Source: Siphonodentalium dalli
Lineage: Eukaryota; Mollusca; Scaphopoda; Gadilida; Siphonodentaliidae
Assembly (NCBI GenBank): GCA_032622095.1
Contig: CP136068.1
Location: forward strand, 5,557,314-5,621,313
DNA length: 64,000 nucleotides
Direction of reading: 5' to 3'
The notes under the pieces are model-generated. The model was not told the origin of the DNA. It did no database searches and worked only from the letters and a program-made list of their open reading frames with translations. Position 1 is the stretch's first letter, and every line of letters starts with the position of its first letter. Shown in pieces: positions 46,953 to 57,724 of the stretch. The position numbers and the translations under genes were made by a program.

Positions 46953-47741
46953 GGCCAAAACAAAATGAATGTATGTTTCCCATAACATGCCACAAAAAAA
47001 TAGGGGCGGGCGTTAGGCTTTTCATATTATTTTATATTTTTTTAATTTTATTTTTTCATGGTCTCATGTGGGCCACGCCTAACCACAATCAAACTCCATA
47101 CAATGACCCGATCAACCAACAAATTGGTGATAAAACCGGTATACATGTATGCAAACAATATATAATTTTATATATTTTTACGATAATATGTTTAATTATC
47201 CACCAAACAGGAAATATATCACAGATATAAAATATCTAGTTTGATGTCAACAAATGGGAATGAAAATTACAATGTATGTGTCCCCAGGGAGCAGCCATAG
47301 ACTAGTGATAGTCGCCATTCATTTTCCTGGCTGCAGTAGCTTCCTACTGCGCATGTCTTATAAGTAACAGCCGGCTACAGCTTTTTTGCTCAAATACCAG
47401 TACACTCAACAATATGGTATACCGGTACCCCATATCAACACAAGCACATGCTTTTAGTCAGCGAAGGGGAGCGATAACCTGTATTTTTCTGATATTGAGT
47501 CCGGTCGTAATTTTACTAGAACTTCTTGGAGAGTGACGATGTGGCTTTGCGAAAAATATATAAATATATCAAAGATATCATTTATCTCGCGAGGTGAATC
47601 AGATAAAATGGAAGCACGTGTAAATAGTTTGGTTAATATCAGGGTGGTTGGTCGGTTCATAGATTAATTTTTTTTATTTAAAACAAATAAAATTAACTTG
47701 GGGTTGGGTTACGGGAAACACGCATTCATTTTATTTTGGCC
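46953..47741. mobile_element. Harbinger-like element with TTA target
   Basis: A 789 bp element. The left end starts GGCCAAAACAAAATGAATG and the right end in reverse complement starts GGCCAAAATAAAATGAATG, both continuing GTTTCCC.TAAC. TTA flanks the ends, and the paralogue at 27980-27995 shows the uninterrupted sequence (CGTTATTAAAGG in reverse complement), so the insertion is resolved. A 3 bp TTA duplication with GGCC termini fits PIF/Harbinger. The interior is related, inverted, to the spacers at 52757-53345 and 62737-63322 (CACCTCGCGAGATAAATGAT, CGCAAAGCCACATCGTCACT). No transposase frame. Confidence 0.8.
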
Positions 47742-47885
47742 TTATTATTAAAGGTGGACTATATTAAGGATGACATCATGTTTATTTGATTTGTACATCA
47801 TATCTGAATAATTTAAATTGGTGAATTAATGTGGAAATGGATTTTTTTTGTGAGTGAGAAATTGGATTTATCTAGCTGCTGTAGT
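47742..47885 (+). repeat. Middle flank of the paralogous segment
   Basis: Matches the reverse complement of about 27874-27987 (TTTATTTGATTTGTACA, TTGTGAG, TAGCTGCTG), with an extra 15-base insertion near 47752. Confidence 0.65.
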
Positions 47886-48771
47886 CAGGTCTGGCAAATG
47901 TGAGAATACAGCTACCGGTACAATAGCTGTATTCAGCTAATCTAGCCGTATTCAGCTATATATTATACTCTCAAACTGGCTGTTTTTCGATAGTGAACTA
48001 GAAGCGCTAATTTGCGCATCGAAATTAGGCCACCATATTGTCCGGCCACCATCAACCAAATCAAAACCGTCGCTTGTTTTCTGATAAAGTGTTGCCCTTT
48101 GTTGACACGGCGATGGTGATTATGTGTGAAAACTTACTACGGCAGTCGATATCGGTCATAACGGTTTAATGTGGAATACCTTGAAAAATACATTAAATAC
48201 AATATTTATCACCGAAGATGGAACATCTTAAACATTCCCGGAGTATAAATAGGATGCTGCTAAATGCAGTTTGGTTGGTGCGTTAAAACAGGTATAAAGG
48301 GGAACATCTCTTAAGCCAGTGTTTAACCGAGCGAGTACCGCTCACTGCTTGAGCTGACACTCTCCAAAAATACGGAAACGCATACATGTATGTCGATTCG
48401 CGAAAATACAAATAACAATGTTACTATATGTATTCACACATTATATATTTTCCCGCCAAAACAGATTGAATAGTTCTGACTCGTTAACGACCAGGCTTTC
48501 ATTTTTAAAATAGTTCAGAAATTATATAAGTCGCATTTTCTTTTCAGTTGTTCCTGTTTTATTATATGACTATCGTTTATCTTTCCCCAATACCGCTATT
48601 GTATAGCGATCATTTCCTGGCCATCGGATCAGCTGCAGTTTGATCCGATGTCATACCACCCTTCCTCATCTCGCATACTGCGCATGACCGGAAAAGCAGG
48701 ACAGTTCTTTCTTTATTTTTGATACTAGCGAGCGCGTGAATTGGTTTCATTTCATAATTAATGAGAGAAAT

Positions 48772-48820
48772 TGTGCTTTTTAAATAAAAAGCATGTGCTT
48801 TTTAAATAAAAAGCATGTCA
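48772..48820 (+). repeat. Short tandem duplication
   Basis: TGTGCTTTTTAAATAAAAAGCA occurs twice in direct succession, and each copy is itself palindromic (GCTTTTTA and TAAAAAGC). Confidence 0.75.
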
Positions 48821-48832
48821 TATAATAAACCT

Positions 48833-48996
48833 GTTATCGCTGCAGTGAATTGATCTGGGCTTCGCATCACGTCTCGTTGAAGAGGTCAGATCGCTGGATT
48901 AAACTCGACGCCTGCGGCGGCTCGTTTGATCCAGCGATCTGACCTCTTCAACTCGACGTGATACTTCGACCCAGATCAATTCACTGCAGCGATAAC
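48833..48996. repeat. 164 bp near-perfect palindrome
   Basis: The left arm GTTATCGCTGCAGTGAATTG, ATCTGGG..CG, CACGT, GAAGAGGTCAGATCGCTGGA is mirrored by TCCAGCGATCTGACCTCTTC, CACGTGAT-like sequence, CCCAGATCAATTCACTGCAG and CGATAAC. The centre is CGACGCCTGCGGCGGCTCG. It sits near the middle of the 1.6 kb element and could be a separate small insertion or its core. The arms are about 75 bases with few mismatches. Confidence 0.8.
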
Positions 48997-49493
48997 ATGT
49001 ATGTACCACACATTTGCAATATGCCACACAATATCTGTATATACCGTTATGAAAAGTTATCAGTATCGCTCACAAACCGCTAGTGGTATGTAATTCTAAA
49101 TGCTTGATATTGTTACACCATTCTAACACCCCCTACCGGTTTAGCATCAGGAAGAAGTAAATGGGTGTTTGCGATGAATTTGATCTTTATTTTGTAAGAT
49201 AGCTAATGAATGCATTCACAGAAAATAGTCCCCAGAATAATTACTGACATCGACCGCCGTAGTAAGTTTTCACACAAAATCAGAACTGCCGTGTCGACAA
49301 AATGCAACACTTTGTCAGAAAACAAGTGAGGGTTTTGATTTGGTTGAGGGTGGCCGGAGAATATGGTTGCCTAATTTTGATGCGCAAATTAGCACTTCTA
49401 GTTTATCATCGAAAAACAGCCGGTTTGAGAGTATAATATATAGCTGAATACAGCTATTGTAGCTGTATTCTCACATTTGCCAGACCTGGTAGT

Positions 49494-49760
49494 TCTTGCT
49501 TCTTCCAGTCAAAATTTAGCTGTGGGATAGCCCTGTCGAGTGTCGTACAATTTCAACACATTTCAGTGTGGATTTATTAAAAAAAGTAAACACATGACCT
49601 ATGATTTTTCTTGCACTTTTGTGATCAACTAGTGTCAATCTAGCTGGGTAAACATCAATGGAATATCATGTAGGCTTAAATTCAGAGAATTCGGTCGAAA
49701 CGTTAACACTGTCGCTATGGAAAACTATTTAGTCCAGTGATTCCTCTGAACTGAACACAA
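49494..49760 (+). repeat. Right flank of the paralogous segment
   Basis: Matches the reverse complement of 27640-27868: TAGCCCTGTCG, AAAGTAAACACATGACCTAT, CTAGCTGGGTAAACATCA and GAAACGTTAACACTGTCGC. Confidence 0.75.
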
Positions 49761-50013
49761 CAAAATAACTGGTCCTCAGAATTAGATAACACATATGAGC
49801 GTTTGCATGAAACAGCGTCTGGTTGATATTTTCTGTTCTTTAGAGTGTTCTACTCAAGGCTTGTGAGATGGAACAGGTAGAATTATATCTCTATACTTAT
49901 CACGCATATCCAAGACATATATAATGTACATGTACCTGAAATATGCACGTCAAAATTAACTCTATAACAAATGCCCAAGTCCAAATTAACTCTTTATAAC
50001 AAAATAATTAATT
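49761..50013. other. No recognisable feature
   Basis: AT-rich sequence; CCAAATTAACTCT and AAAATTAACTCT are repeated near 49953 and 49981. Confidence 0.35.
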
Positions 50014-50133
50014 GAAATTTCATTATTTATACCAGTTGTTGATCAATATCCATGGGAATATATACATTTAGGCTTAGTGTATATATAGATTCCAATGGAT
50101 ATTGATCAACAACTGGTATAATTATGAAATTTC
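50014..50133. repeat. Hairpin-forming inverted repeat
   Basis: GAAATTTCATTATTTATACC then AGTTGTTGATCAATATCCA on the left pairs with TGGATATTGATCAACAACT then GGTATAATTATGAAATTTC on the right. The arms are about 50 bases with few mismatches around a TATATA-rich loop. Probably a snapback MITE; no target duplication was identified. Confidence 0.7.
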
Positions 50134-51479
50134 ATTGTTTCAGTTTTTATTCACTACTTGTTGGGTTCAATTTGTAACAAGTAGGAACAACACTCATGTG
50201 GTGTTGAGAAATATTAATAGTTTAATGACACAACAATAGTTGTCCCCAAAATATTCTCAGACATGCAAGCCTGGATATAAATTTTTTTTGAGTGTCTGAC
50301 AAAATGTCAGGCACCAAAGATTCGGCGTCTGACATTTGAAAAGTGTGTCTGTCATTTACCTGGTATCAATAAATAGCAGCAATTAGTTGTTTTTTAGCCC
50401 ATTCCAATGCACAAATTAGATTCATTGATGTACCATGTTATGAATTATGGTGTTTTACATCACTTTTAGCTGACGCTCATATTATCATGTCATAATGTGA
50501 CAGGGGTGCAAAGTCAGACAAGTCTGTCATTTACAGTATGTCTCTGCTGAATTCTTTTCCAGTTCCAAAAATACTATACGCCGTGCTTCCCCCAAGTAAA
50601 CACGAGCACATGTTTCAAAACGCGGCGATTTAAAAACTACCCGGTATGAATTTTTTCGGAATTTCTTCCGCTAAATCTCCAACTAACACCCTTAACTTGT
50701 GGAATATATTACACTTGTGCTGATTTAACTTGTGACATCTCCGTGTATCTTACGTCAAACGAGAAAAACACGACGAAGTGTATTTCTTGGTTGGAGTTTC
50801 CCCCCAGTGGCAGCCATTTTTTCTGGGTTTTTCACGTTCTAAAAATAGAAAGTCGTAAAAAGTGCGGACGTGAAGGCAGCGATAATTCGCAGTTTGCGAT
50901 CAATCATCAATCGCGGACAATTTAGGTTAGAGGTTGCATTAAAATGACATTTATAGGTCCTGTATACGGAACGGATCATTAACATGTTTTCGGTAAAACG
51001 CGTTGTATTGGTGGGGGGATTTGATATTTAGTGCACAGTAGTGATAATTGAATGTCTTTGCCGCAGATAATACATCTACTTGTTGTTTTCCCCTTAATTA
51101 TATATTTTTTGTGAAGATAATGGGCGCCGGACAAACTGACAGACGATAATAAGGCGGCGCCGGTCATCGGTGTATTTGGCTCGGTCAATGACCGTGTCCG
51201 ACCTCTTATATCCAGGCTTGCAGACATGCCCCTGCTGTCATGCTTACCTAAGATTATTCCTTTGCATATCCTTTACATGTACATACATGTACTTACCTGT
51301 ACATGTATGTGGGATTGATTACAACATGTCATTTTTTTAAATTAGATTTACCCGGTATAACATTTAAGTTAACATATAAACTAGTTTTGCTCAAAGCCTG
51401 CAATACTCATGAATGGTATTAATTTTTCAGTCCTCGAAATTGGCCATGGAAATAAGCTTGCGATCGCTGAAGTTTATAA
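50134..51479. other. No recognisable gene
   Basis: GTCTGACA and TGTCAG words cluster near 50290-50360. TACATGTACATACATGTACTT near 51275 is a simple palindromic tract. No coding frame is supported. Confidence 0.35.
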
Positions 51480-51585
51480 GGCCAAAACAAAATGAATGCG
51501 TGTTTCCCATAACCCGGCTGACAGTCTTCAAACCCCAGACCCAAGTTCATTTTATTGGTTTTAAATAAAATGAAAGTGTCAATGA
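51480..51585 (+). mobile_element. Left end of a second Harbinger-like element
   Basis: GGCCAAAACAAAATGAATGC, GTGTTTCCCATAACCC and TTTATTGGTTTTAAATAAAA match the terminal region of the 46953-47741 element. TAA precedes the end, consistent with a TWA target. The body is interrupted by the 160 bp array and resumes as the spacer at 52757. The right end is not within the window. Confidence 0.7.
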
Positions 51586-52756
51586 CAATGTAGCTCAACT
51601 TAGGTAGGGGAATAATTTAATGGTTGACAGAAAATGGAGGAATAGGAAAGGTGCTAATTGAAATGTCTAACCTGTGCCAAAGGATTTAGTGATGCAAAGA
51701 GTAAAATACAAGATGGCTGCTGGCGTCCATGTTTTTTGGCCAATTGACCCCAAAAGGACTCGCTCCCATCTACGTGTCATTGACAAATTTTATCAAGATC
51801 TGACCAAAGCTACGATCTACAAATTTTATGATGATCTGACGAACAGTACGACCTGTAGAACGCGCCAATGGATTCAATTTTGTAACCCAAGATGGCCACT
51901 GGCAGCATTGTTTTGCCGAATGACCCCAATATTACTCGTTCCCATCTACATGTCAATGTCAACATTAACATCCGTGACAAATTTCATGATAATCAGACGA
52001 ACAGTATGACATGTAGCCCGCACCAAAGGATTGAATTTTGAAATCTAAGATGGCCCCCAGTGGCCATGTTTTTTGGCCGAATGACTCCACAATGATTCAT
52101 TCCCATCTACATGTCAATATTAACATCCGTGACAAATTTCATGATGATCAGACGAACAGTATGACATATACATGTAGCCCATGCCAATGGATTGAATTTT
52201 GAAATCTAAGATGGCCGCCAGTGGCCATGTTTTTTGGCCGAATGACTCCACAATGATTCTTTCCCATCTACTAGTACATGTCAATGTCAACATTCATGAC
52301 AAATTTCATAAAGATTAGACCAAAGGTACAACCTGTAGCCCACGCCAAAGGATTTAGTCATGCAAAGAGTAAAATCCAAGATGGCTGCTGGCGGCCATGT
52401 TTTTTGGCTGAACGACTCTAATATCACTCGTTCCCATCTACATGTCAGTGTTAACATCCATTACAAATTTCATGATGATCAGACGAACAGTACGACCTGT
52501 AGCCCGCGCCAATGGATTGAATCTTGAAATCCAAGATGGCTGCCAGCGGCCATGTTTTTTGGCCGAATGACCCAAAATGACTCGTTTCCCATCTACATGT
52601 CAATGTCAACATTCATGACAAATTTCATAAATAAAGATCAGACCAAAGGTACGACATGTAGCCCGTGCCAAAGGAAATTGTTGACAGACACACGCACACA
52701 AGGATGACGGAAGCCAAACCATGGCAATAGCTCAAACTTACAAAAGTAAGTTGAGC
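51586..52756 (+). repeat. 160 bp degenerate tandem array, first plus-orientation block
   Basis: The boundary GTAGCTCAACTTAGGTAGGGG at 51590 leads into units with AATCCAAGATGGCTGCTGGC, GGCCATGTTTTTTGGCC, AATGACTCGTTCCCATCTAC, ATGTCAATGTCAACATTCAT, GACAAATTTCAT and GTACGACCTGTAGCC. AAGATGG words recur near 51711, 51891, 52048, 52210, 52379 and 52535. The block ends with a GACAGACACACGCACACAAG tail and TTACAAAAGTAAGTTGAGCTA, whose inverted TAGCTCAACTTA matches the left boundary, so the array element has inverted ends. Confidence 0.9.
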
Positions 52757-54023
52757 TAAAAATCAATCTATAAACCGACCGACCACACTGATAACCATAC
52801 TATGTACGCGTGGTTCCATTTTATCTGATTCACCTCGCGAGATAAATGATATCTTTGATATACATGTGTATTTATATATTTTTCGCAAAGCCACATCGTC
52901 ACTCTTCAAACAGAAAGTCAAATTACGACCGGACGCAATACCGGAAGATTACAGGTTATTGTTCCCGTTCGCTGACAGGAAGCACGTGTTGATATGGACT
53001 ATTGTGAGTGTACATGTATTTGAGCATAAAAAGCTGTGACTTATAAGACATGGGCCAGGGAAAGTAAACATTGTACCCCGACTCTTGTTAACATTTCTTA
53101 TCGTGGAGATATTTTTTTTAATACTGCTCACTGGGGACACATAATTGTCATTCCCATTTTGTTGGCATCAAACCAGCTGATTAAACTAGATATTTTATAT
53201 CTACGATATATTTCATGTTTGGTAAATAATTAAACTTATTTCGTAAAAATATATATAATTATATCTTGTTTCCATATATCAGTTTTATCACCAAATTGTG
53301 TTTGATGGTGATTAGGCATGGCCCACACGAGACTATACAAAAATGAAAGTGTCAATGACACTGCAGCTCAACTTAGGTAGGGGAATAATTTAATGGTCGA
53401 CAGTAAATGGAGGAATAGGAAAAGTGCTAATTGAAATTCTAAGTAAGACTAGATGTACATGTCAATATCAACATTCATAACAGGTTTCATAATGATCGGA
53501 TCAGGGATGTGGTGATTATGGTGTGCCAAAGGATTTATTGATGCAAAGAGTAAATTCTAAAATGGCCACCGGCAGCCATGTTTTTTTCCGAATTACCCCA
53601 AAATGACTTGTTCCCATCTACAGCCTTTACAAATCTCATAATGATCTGATCAAAGGTATGACCTGTAGCCTGTGCCAATGGATTTAGTCATGCAAAGAGT
53701 AAAATCCAAGATGGCTGCTGGTGGCCATGTTTTTCGGCTGAACGACCCCAAAATGACTCGTTTCCCATCTACATGTCATTGTTAACATACATGACAAATT
53801 TCATGAAGTTCCGACCAAAGCTACGACCTGTAGCCCGCACCAAAGGATTTATTCATGCAAAGAGTAAAATCCAATATGGCTGCTGGCGGACATGTTTTTT
53901 AGCCAAACGAACCCAACATGACTCGTTCCCATCTACATGTTAATATTAACATCCATGATAAATATCATGATGATCAGACAAACAGTACGACCTGTAGCCC
54001 GTGCCAATGGATTGAATTTTGAA
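52572..54023 (+). repeat. Duplicated segment, copy 1 (partner 62551-64000)
   Basis: Aligned by eye, this stretch is nearly identical to 62551-64000 at an offset of 9977-9978. Away from the left edge I noticed only a one-base G difference near 53051 and a C/A difference at 53917; near the left edge there are three more. Removing the 7.85 kb insertion leaves a period of about 2.13 kb, so this is one unit of a higher-order tandem duplication (array plus spacer). Confidence 0.9.
52757..53345 (-). repeat. Harbinger-like spacer between array blocks
   Basis: Related in reverse complement to the interior of 46953-47741: TTTTATCTGATTCACCTCGC, ATATATTTTTCGCAAAGCC, CAAACTAGATATTTTATATC-type sequence and GGCATGGCCCACA. 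It represents the body of the element whose left end is at 51480, split by the array element. The 65-codon frame at 53036 recurs unchanged in length class at 63028 only because the DNA is duplicated; its start differs through the one-base indel. No known domain. Confidence 0.7.
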
Positions 54024-54304
54024 ATCCAAGATGGCTGCCAGCGGCCATGTTTTTTTGGCCGTATGACCCCAAAATGACTCGTTCCCATATACATGTCAAT
54101 ATCAATATTCATGACAAATTTCATAAAGGTCAGACCAAAGGTCAGGCCAAAGGATTTAGTCATGCAAAGAGTAAAATCCAAGATGGCTGCTGGCGGCCAT
54201 GTTTTTTGGCCGAACGACCCCAAAATCACTCATTCCCATCTACATGTCATTGTTAACAACCATGACAAATTTCATGAAGTTCTGACCAAAGCTACGACCT
54301 GTAG
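53346..54304 (+). repeat. 160 bp array, second block (left part)
   Basis: Begins after GTGTCAATGACACTGCAGC, TCAACTTAGGTAGGGG. It contains AARATGGCTGCTGGYGG, ACGACCCCAAAATGACTCG and CCATCTACATGTCA units near 53556, 53709, 53874, 54028 and 54180. It is interrupted at 54305 within GACCTGTAGCCCGC by the 7.85 kb element and resumes at 62153. Confidence 0.88.
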
Positions 54305-54315
54305 CCCCCCTTACA

Positions 54316-54715
54316 TTTTCGCAGCGTACTTACAGTGTACATACAGTGTACTTGCAGTGTAGAGAGATAAGCTCTATACAGTGTACACTGCAGCCGAGGT
54401 GTAGGAGATGGCAGTGTGCTTACAGTGTACATGCAGTGTACTTACAGTGTACCTGAGGTGTACTTGCAGTGTGTTTCAAATATTTAAATGAGCTATGGGA
54501 GTGTACCTACAGTGTACCTACAGTGTAGATGCAGTGTAGAGAATGGCAGTGTGGCTGCAGTGTACCTACAGTGTAGATGCAGTGTAGAGAATGGCAGTGT
54601 GGCTGCAGTGTACTTACAGTGTGGCTACAGTGTGGGGGTGGCAGTGTATTTGCAGTGTAGTTGCAGTGTAGATACTGGCAGTGTATATGCAGTGTAGTTA
54701 TATGGGTGAGGGAGT
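54316..54715 (+). repeat. CAGTGTAC subterminal array, left
   Basis: Words TACAGTGTAC, GCAGTGTAG, GGCAGTGTG and GAGGTGTAC repeat about every 12 bases, sometimes at multiples of it, with two GTAGATGCAGTGTAGAGAAT segments in tandem near 54527 and 54568. The Cys-Ser-Val-Tyr-Leu-Gln repetitive frame here is a shadow of the 12-base period. Confidence 0.88.
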
Positions 54716-55069
54716 AGTGAAGATGGAGATGCTTTTAACCATTCAGATAAATTTTATTTTTGAATCAATATTGCAACAAGATAATCATCAACAATACATT
54801 TTATCAGAATAGGGAAGGCTCTAAGTACTAATTCAAGAAAACATTTGAGGCTTCATCTTTTAAATTGTTGTCTGTGCCTCTCTGTGCAAGACATTTTGTG
54901 ATAAAAATTTGCAAAGATGTAGCATGTTGTGATGTAGCAGGTTGTGATAGGAATTTTCAGACTAAAATTTGTTTGGAATAATCAGAATATTTGCAAAGAA
55001 AGCTATTCAATAGAGGAGTATTTAATATATTTAAAAAAAAATGTTATATAATAATCCCACTCCCCTTAA
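54716..55069. other. No recognisable feature
   Basis: AT-rich sequence inside the 7.85 kb element; GATGTAGCAGGTTGTGATAG-type duplication near 54916-54950. Confidence 0.35.
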
Positions 55070-56593
55070 ACCAGGGTTTCCGCCAGGCCGGCTGCGGGTC
55101 CTACGGACTCATTCCCCCTGTCGGTCTTTGCACGAAATCCCACTCATACACAAATAAATGACGTTATTAAAAACTTTTTCAGTCTTGTCTGTGTCGACAG
55201 GCTATATATCTACACTTATTTTCATTAATATTGACAAAATGAAATCGACACAGTCCATCTCCCGAAAAAACAATAAGAAAGAGCGTGTCAAATAGCGACA
55301 TTAGATACAGCGTAATACATGTCGCGGTAACATCAAAGAATGCCGGACCGTTGAGTGCGGATATTTTTGTGCACGGGATTCCATGGATGAAACTATTCAC
55401 GCTCGAAGACCCCGTGCTATCGTACGATTACATAATTGGATCAAAGAAGTGAAAGAACACCCAATTACCGAGTCGGGGATATTTTTATGCACGGGATTTT
55501 CGTGGATGAAACTACTCAATGTTGATCATTTATCTTATTGCTGTATAATCCTGTATTATCATGTTTTGAGTTCGATGTACCGGTAAGTGAAGTTCTTGAA
55601 AAATACATGTAATTCTCTACGTGTGTTGATTATTATGCGTATATTGCCATGCATACTTAACAAAATCCCAAAGTGATTTATTTCACAATAATACCGAACC
55701 TGTCCCAAATCAGTTTTTATAGCGGGAATTCATAGTGAGAACACCATTCATTTGAACCATATTACATGCATGGAGGATAAACACGAACACATACCCCCCC
55801 CCCCCCCCCCCCCCCAATATGGAGGTTTTGTCAAAGTACGGTCAATAATAGTAACGTTGTCCCGCCTGGGTCCCCAAGCACAATAATCAACTATGCACAT
55901 GTTCACATTTCCCACCAAAAACTCAATTATATTTTATAACACGTTGGCTAAAACTCTGTTCTATAGCTGCGGTCATCAGTTGTTGGACTAATACAGACTA
56001 TTGAACAAGCTACGCGTTCCGGGTGAAAGATTTCGCTACCATTCGTATTTCGCCGCTATAAATATCTCCTGCAGAAAAACCCTGCAGTATGACGTCACCG
56101 CGCACAAATAGTTTTACGATTGACAGAATATATAATCCTGTCAGTTTCATTTTCACTGACGCTACTTGAAATTCTAAGAAATACTTTATTCAATTCTCCT
56201 TGCTAGGTATTATTGGTCAATGCGTAGATTCTTTTTAGCGTTTAGATTCATTATACCTGTTGGAATCTTACTGTAAGTTATAAATTTGTAAATAGTTAAC
56301 ACTGTATTAAACTCGTAGCTCGTTCATTTATATATATAGTCTTCAATCAGACGGCAGTCTTACGTACGTAATTAAATGACTAACTATTTGGATACCATCA
56401 ACAGAATTAATGCACCCACGGAAATGATCGACTTGCATAATATACGTAGCTTTTGATTGCTTTGTGGGACACTCAGGTGCAAGGAAATGGCTTCTTTTCA
56501 GTGTCAAATAACAAAATTTTCGCCCGACAGGACGAACCATGGTGTGTTTCACCAATACGGACTCATTAATTCTCCCCTGGCGGAAACCCTGCT
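55070..56593. mobile_element. TTAA-flanked 1.5 kb element
   Basis: The left end is ACCAGGGTTTCCGCCAGG and the right end in reverse complement is AGCAGGGTTTCCGCCAGG, 17 of 18 identical, with ACGGACTCATT and CGACAG words shared further in. TTAA flanks both ends (55066-55069, 56594-56597). Inside, GATATTTTTGTGCACGGGAT and GATATTTTTATGCACGGGAT, each followed by GGATGAAACTA, form a direct repeat 128 bases apart, and a run of 22 C lies at 55794-55815. The 1524 bp have no recognised transposase. TTAA with A-starting ends suits Kolobok or piggyBac mobilisation. Confidence 0.78.
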
Positions 56594-56597
56594 TTAA

Positions 56598-57599
56598 CGT
56601 CATGATTCATTTCAATATATTGACTCAATATATATATTTCATAAATCTGGTACCCATATGCGAAGTTTGAATGAGTTGAATTGTGTTCAAGCACTACCAT
56701 AATGCCCAAAGTAATTGACCACTTAACCACAGCAGAATTATGGGTATAAAGGCAGACTTTCATTTTTGAGACACGCGATCGCTCTTGCGCACCATCGCAC
56801 GGCTAAAATTGAAAACCAGCGAGCATACGATTGCGCACCTGGGCCAAATACAGAGAGCGTACAAGTATAAAGAAACGCCTTGAATGTTGTAGCAAAATAT
56901 CAAATGAATTCTCCGAAACCAACATTCATTGTCGGCATACATCAAAAGGTGAGTCCCTCATGCCACGATGATTGGCAGTTTAAGTTATTTGAGGTCACGG
57001 TGTGACTTGTCGAATGCACTACATTTATCTGTCTGAGACTGAATGATTCGAAGCTAAAAATACATTTGAACGATTTCTATGTATGGGACTCTGCGCGCCT
57101 ACATTTTCTAAAAAATGAAAGTCTGGTAAGGCCAAAATTAAAATTAGGTTTGTTTGTCCACTCCCAACCAATTCATTTTCACGGCTGCAGCAGGCATGGT
57201 CCAACGCTGGTGACTGGAGAAGACTCGGATTAAAGCACTCTGGATGTAAGTTGTAAGACCCTATGTTCAATGAATAAAATCTGAGCAACAATGTCAGGCC
57301 GCCCCACACGCCTAAATATAACTCCCCCTATCTTTTGACTGAAAATCTGGGATACATGAATCGATTCTACCATGTGTGCCCCGACCCTTGATATACATTT
57401 CGATTGAATCTTCTTACTTTGTAGTTTTTAAGGACAGTCAGATTTTATACAGATATCATGTCCTGCACCCATATTTTGTTAGAGCCTGTTAAGATAAAGT
57501 TCTAATGACAATTTTCAGCAATATAACTACCGGTAGTCAAATAAAGCATGCCGAATCATGATACTTGCGATGTGTTTTATTATATGGGATAATTATAAC
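56598..57599. other. No recognisable gene; MITE fragment at 56700-56747
   Basis: TAATGCCCAAAGTAATTGAC, CACTTAACCACAGCAGAATT and ATGGGTA at 56700-56747 match one outer arm of the CAGTAATGCC hairpin MITE; the rest of that element is missing. Nothing else is recognised. The minus-strand frame of 94 codons at 57025-57309 shows no domain. Confidence 0.55.
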
Positions 57600-57720
57600 A
57601 TGGTATAAATATCAGGTCTATTATTAAAAAAAAATAAAAATATTTACCTACCTACTAGTACCTGCACACTTCCAAAATCTAGGGTCGGTAGTGGACAAAC
57701 ACATATTTTTAATAGTGGCC
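57600..57720 (-). mobile_element. Possible fragment of a GGCC-ended Harbinger-like element
   Basis: In reverse complement it starts GGCCACTATTAAAAATATG and continues GTTTGTCCACTACCGACCC. This resembles GGCCTAAACAAAAAATACG, TTTCCGCTAACCCGACC at 29177. The adjoining TACCTACCTACTAGTACCTG and A-rich tract also resemble the inside of the right end of 29177-30562. Only one end is present. Confidence 0.4.
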
Positions 57721-57724
57721 TAAT

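Larger units (their letters stand above)
47886..49488. mobile_element. 1.6 kb long-armed element with 5 bp target duplication
   Basis: The left end starts CAGGTCTGGCAAATGTGAGA and the right end in reverse complement starts identically. Inverted arms extend for about 450 bases, sharing AGCTGTATTCAGCTA, CTGTTTTTCGAT, GCGCTAATTTGCGCATC or its variants, and TGTGAAAACTTACTACGGC. GTAGT lies outside both ends (47881-47885, 49489-49493). The paralogue at 27869-27873 has a single GTTGT equivalent at the same place, so the 5 bp duplication and the exact ends are supported independently. The centre holds a 164 bp palindrome. A 5 bp duplication with CAGG ends is not typical of the common classes. No transposase is visible. 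Confidence 0.85.

Noticed and set aside
53036-53233. Frame present in two nearly identical copies (also 63028-63210), considered a conserved small gene
   Set aside because: The conservation is explained by the 2.13 kb DNA duplication, which is equally strong outside the frame, and the start differs because of a one-base indel.
54488-54697. Cys-rich repetitive frame resembling a small cysteine-repeat peptide
   Set aside because: It translates the CAGTGTAC-type words of the transposon end and has no independent support.
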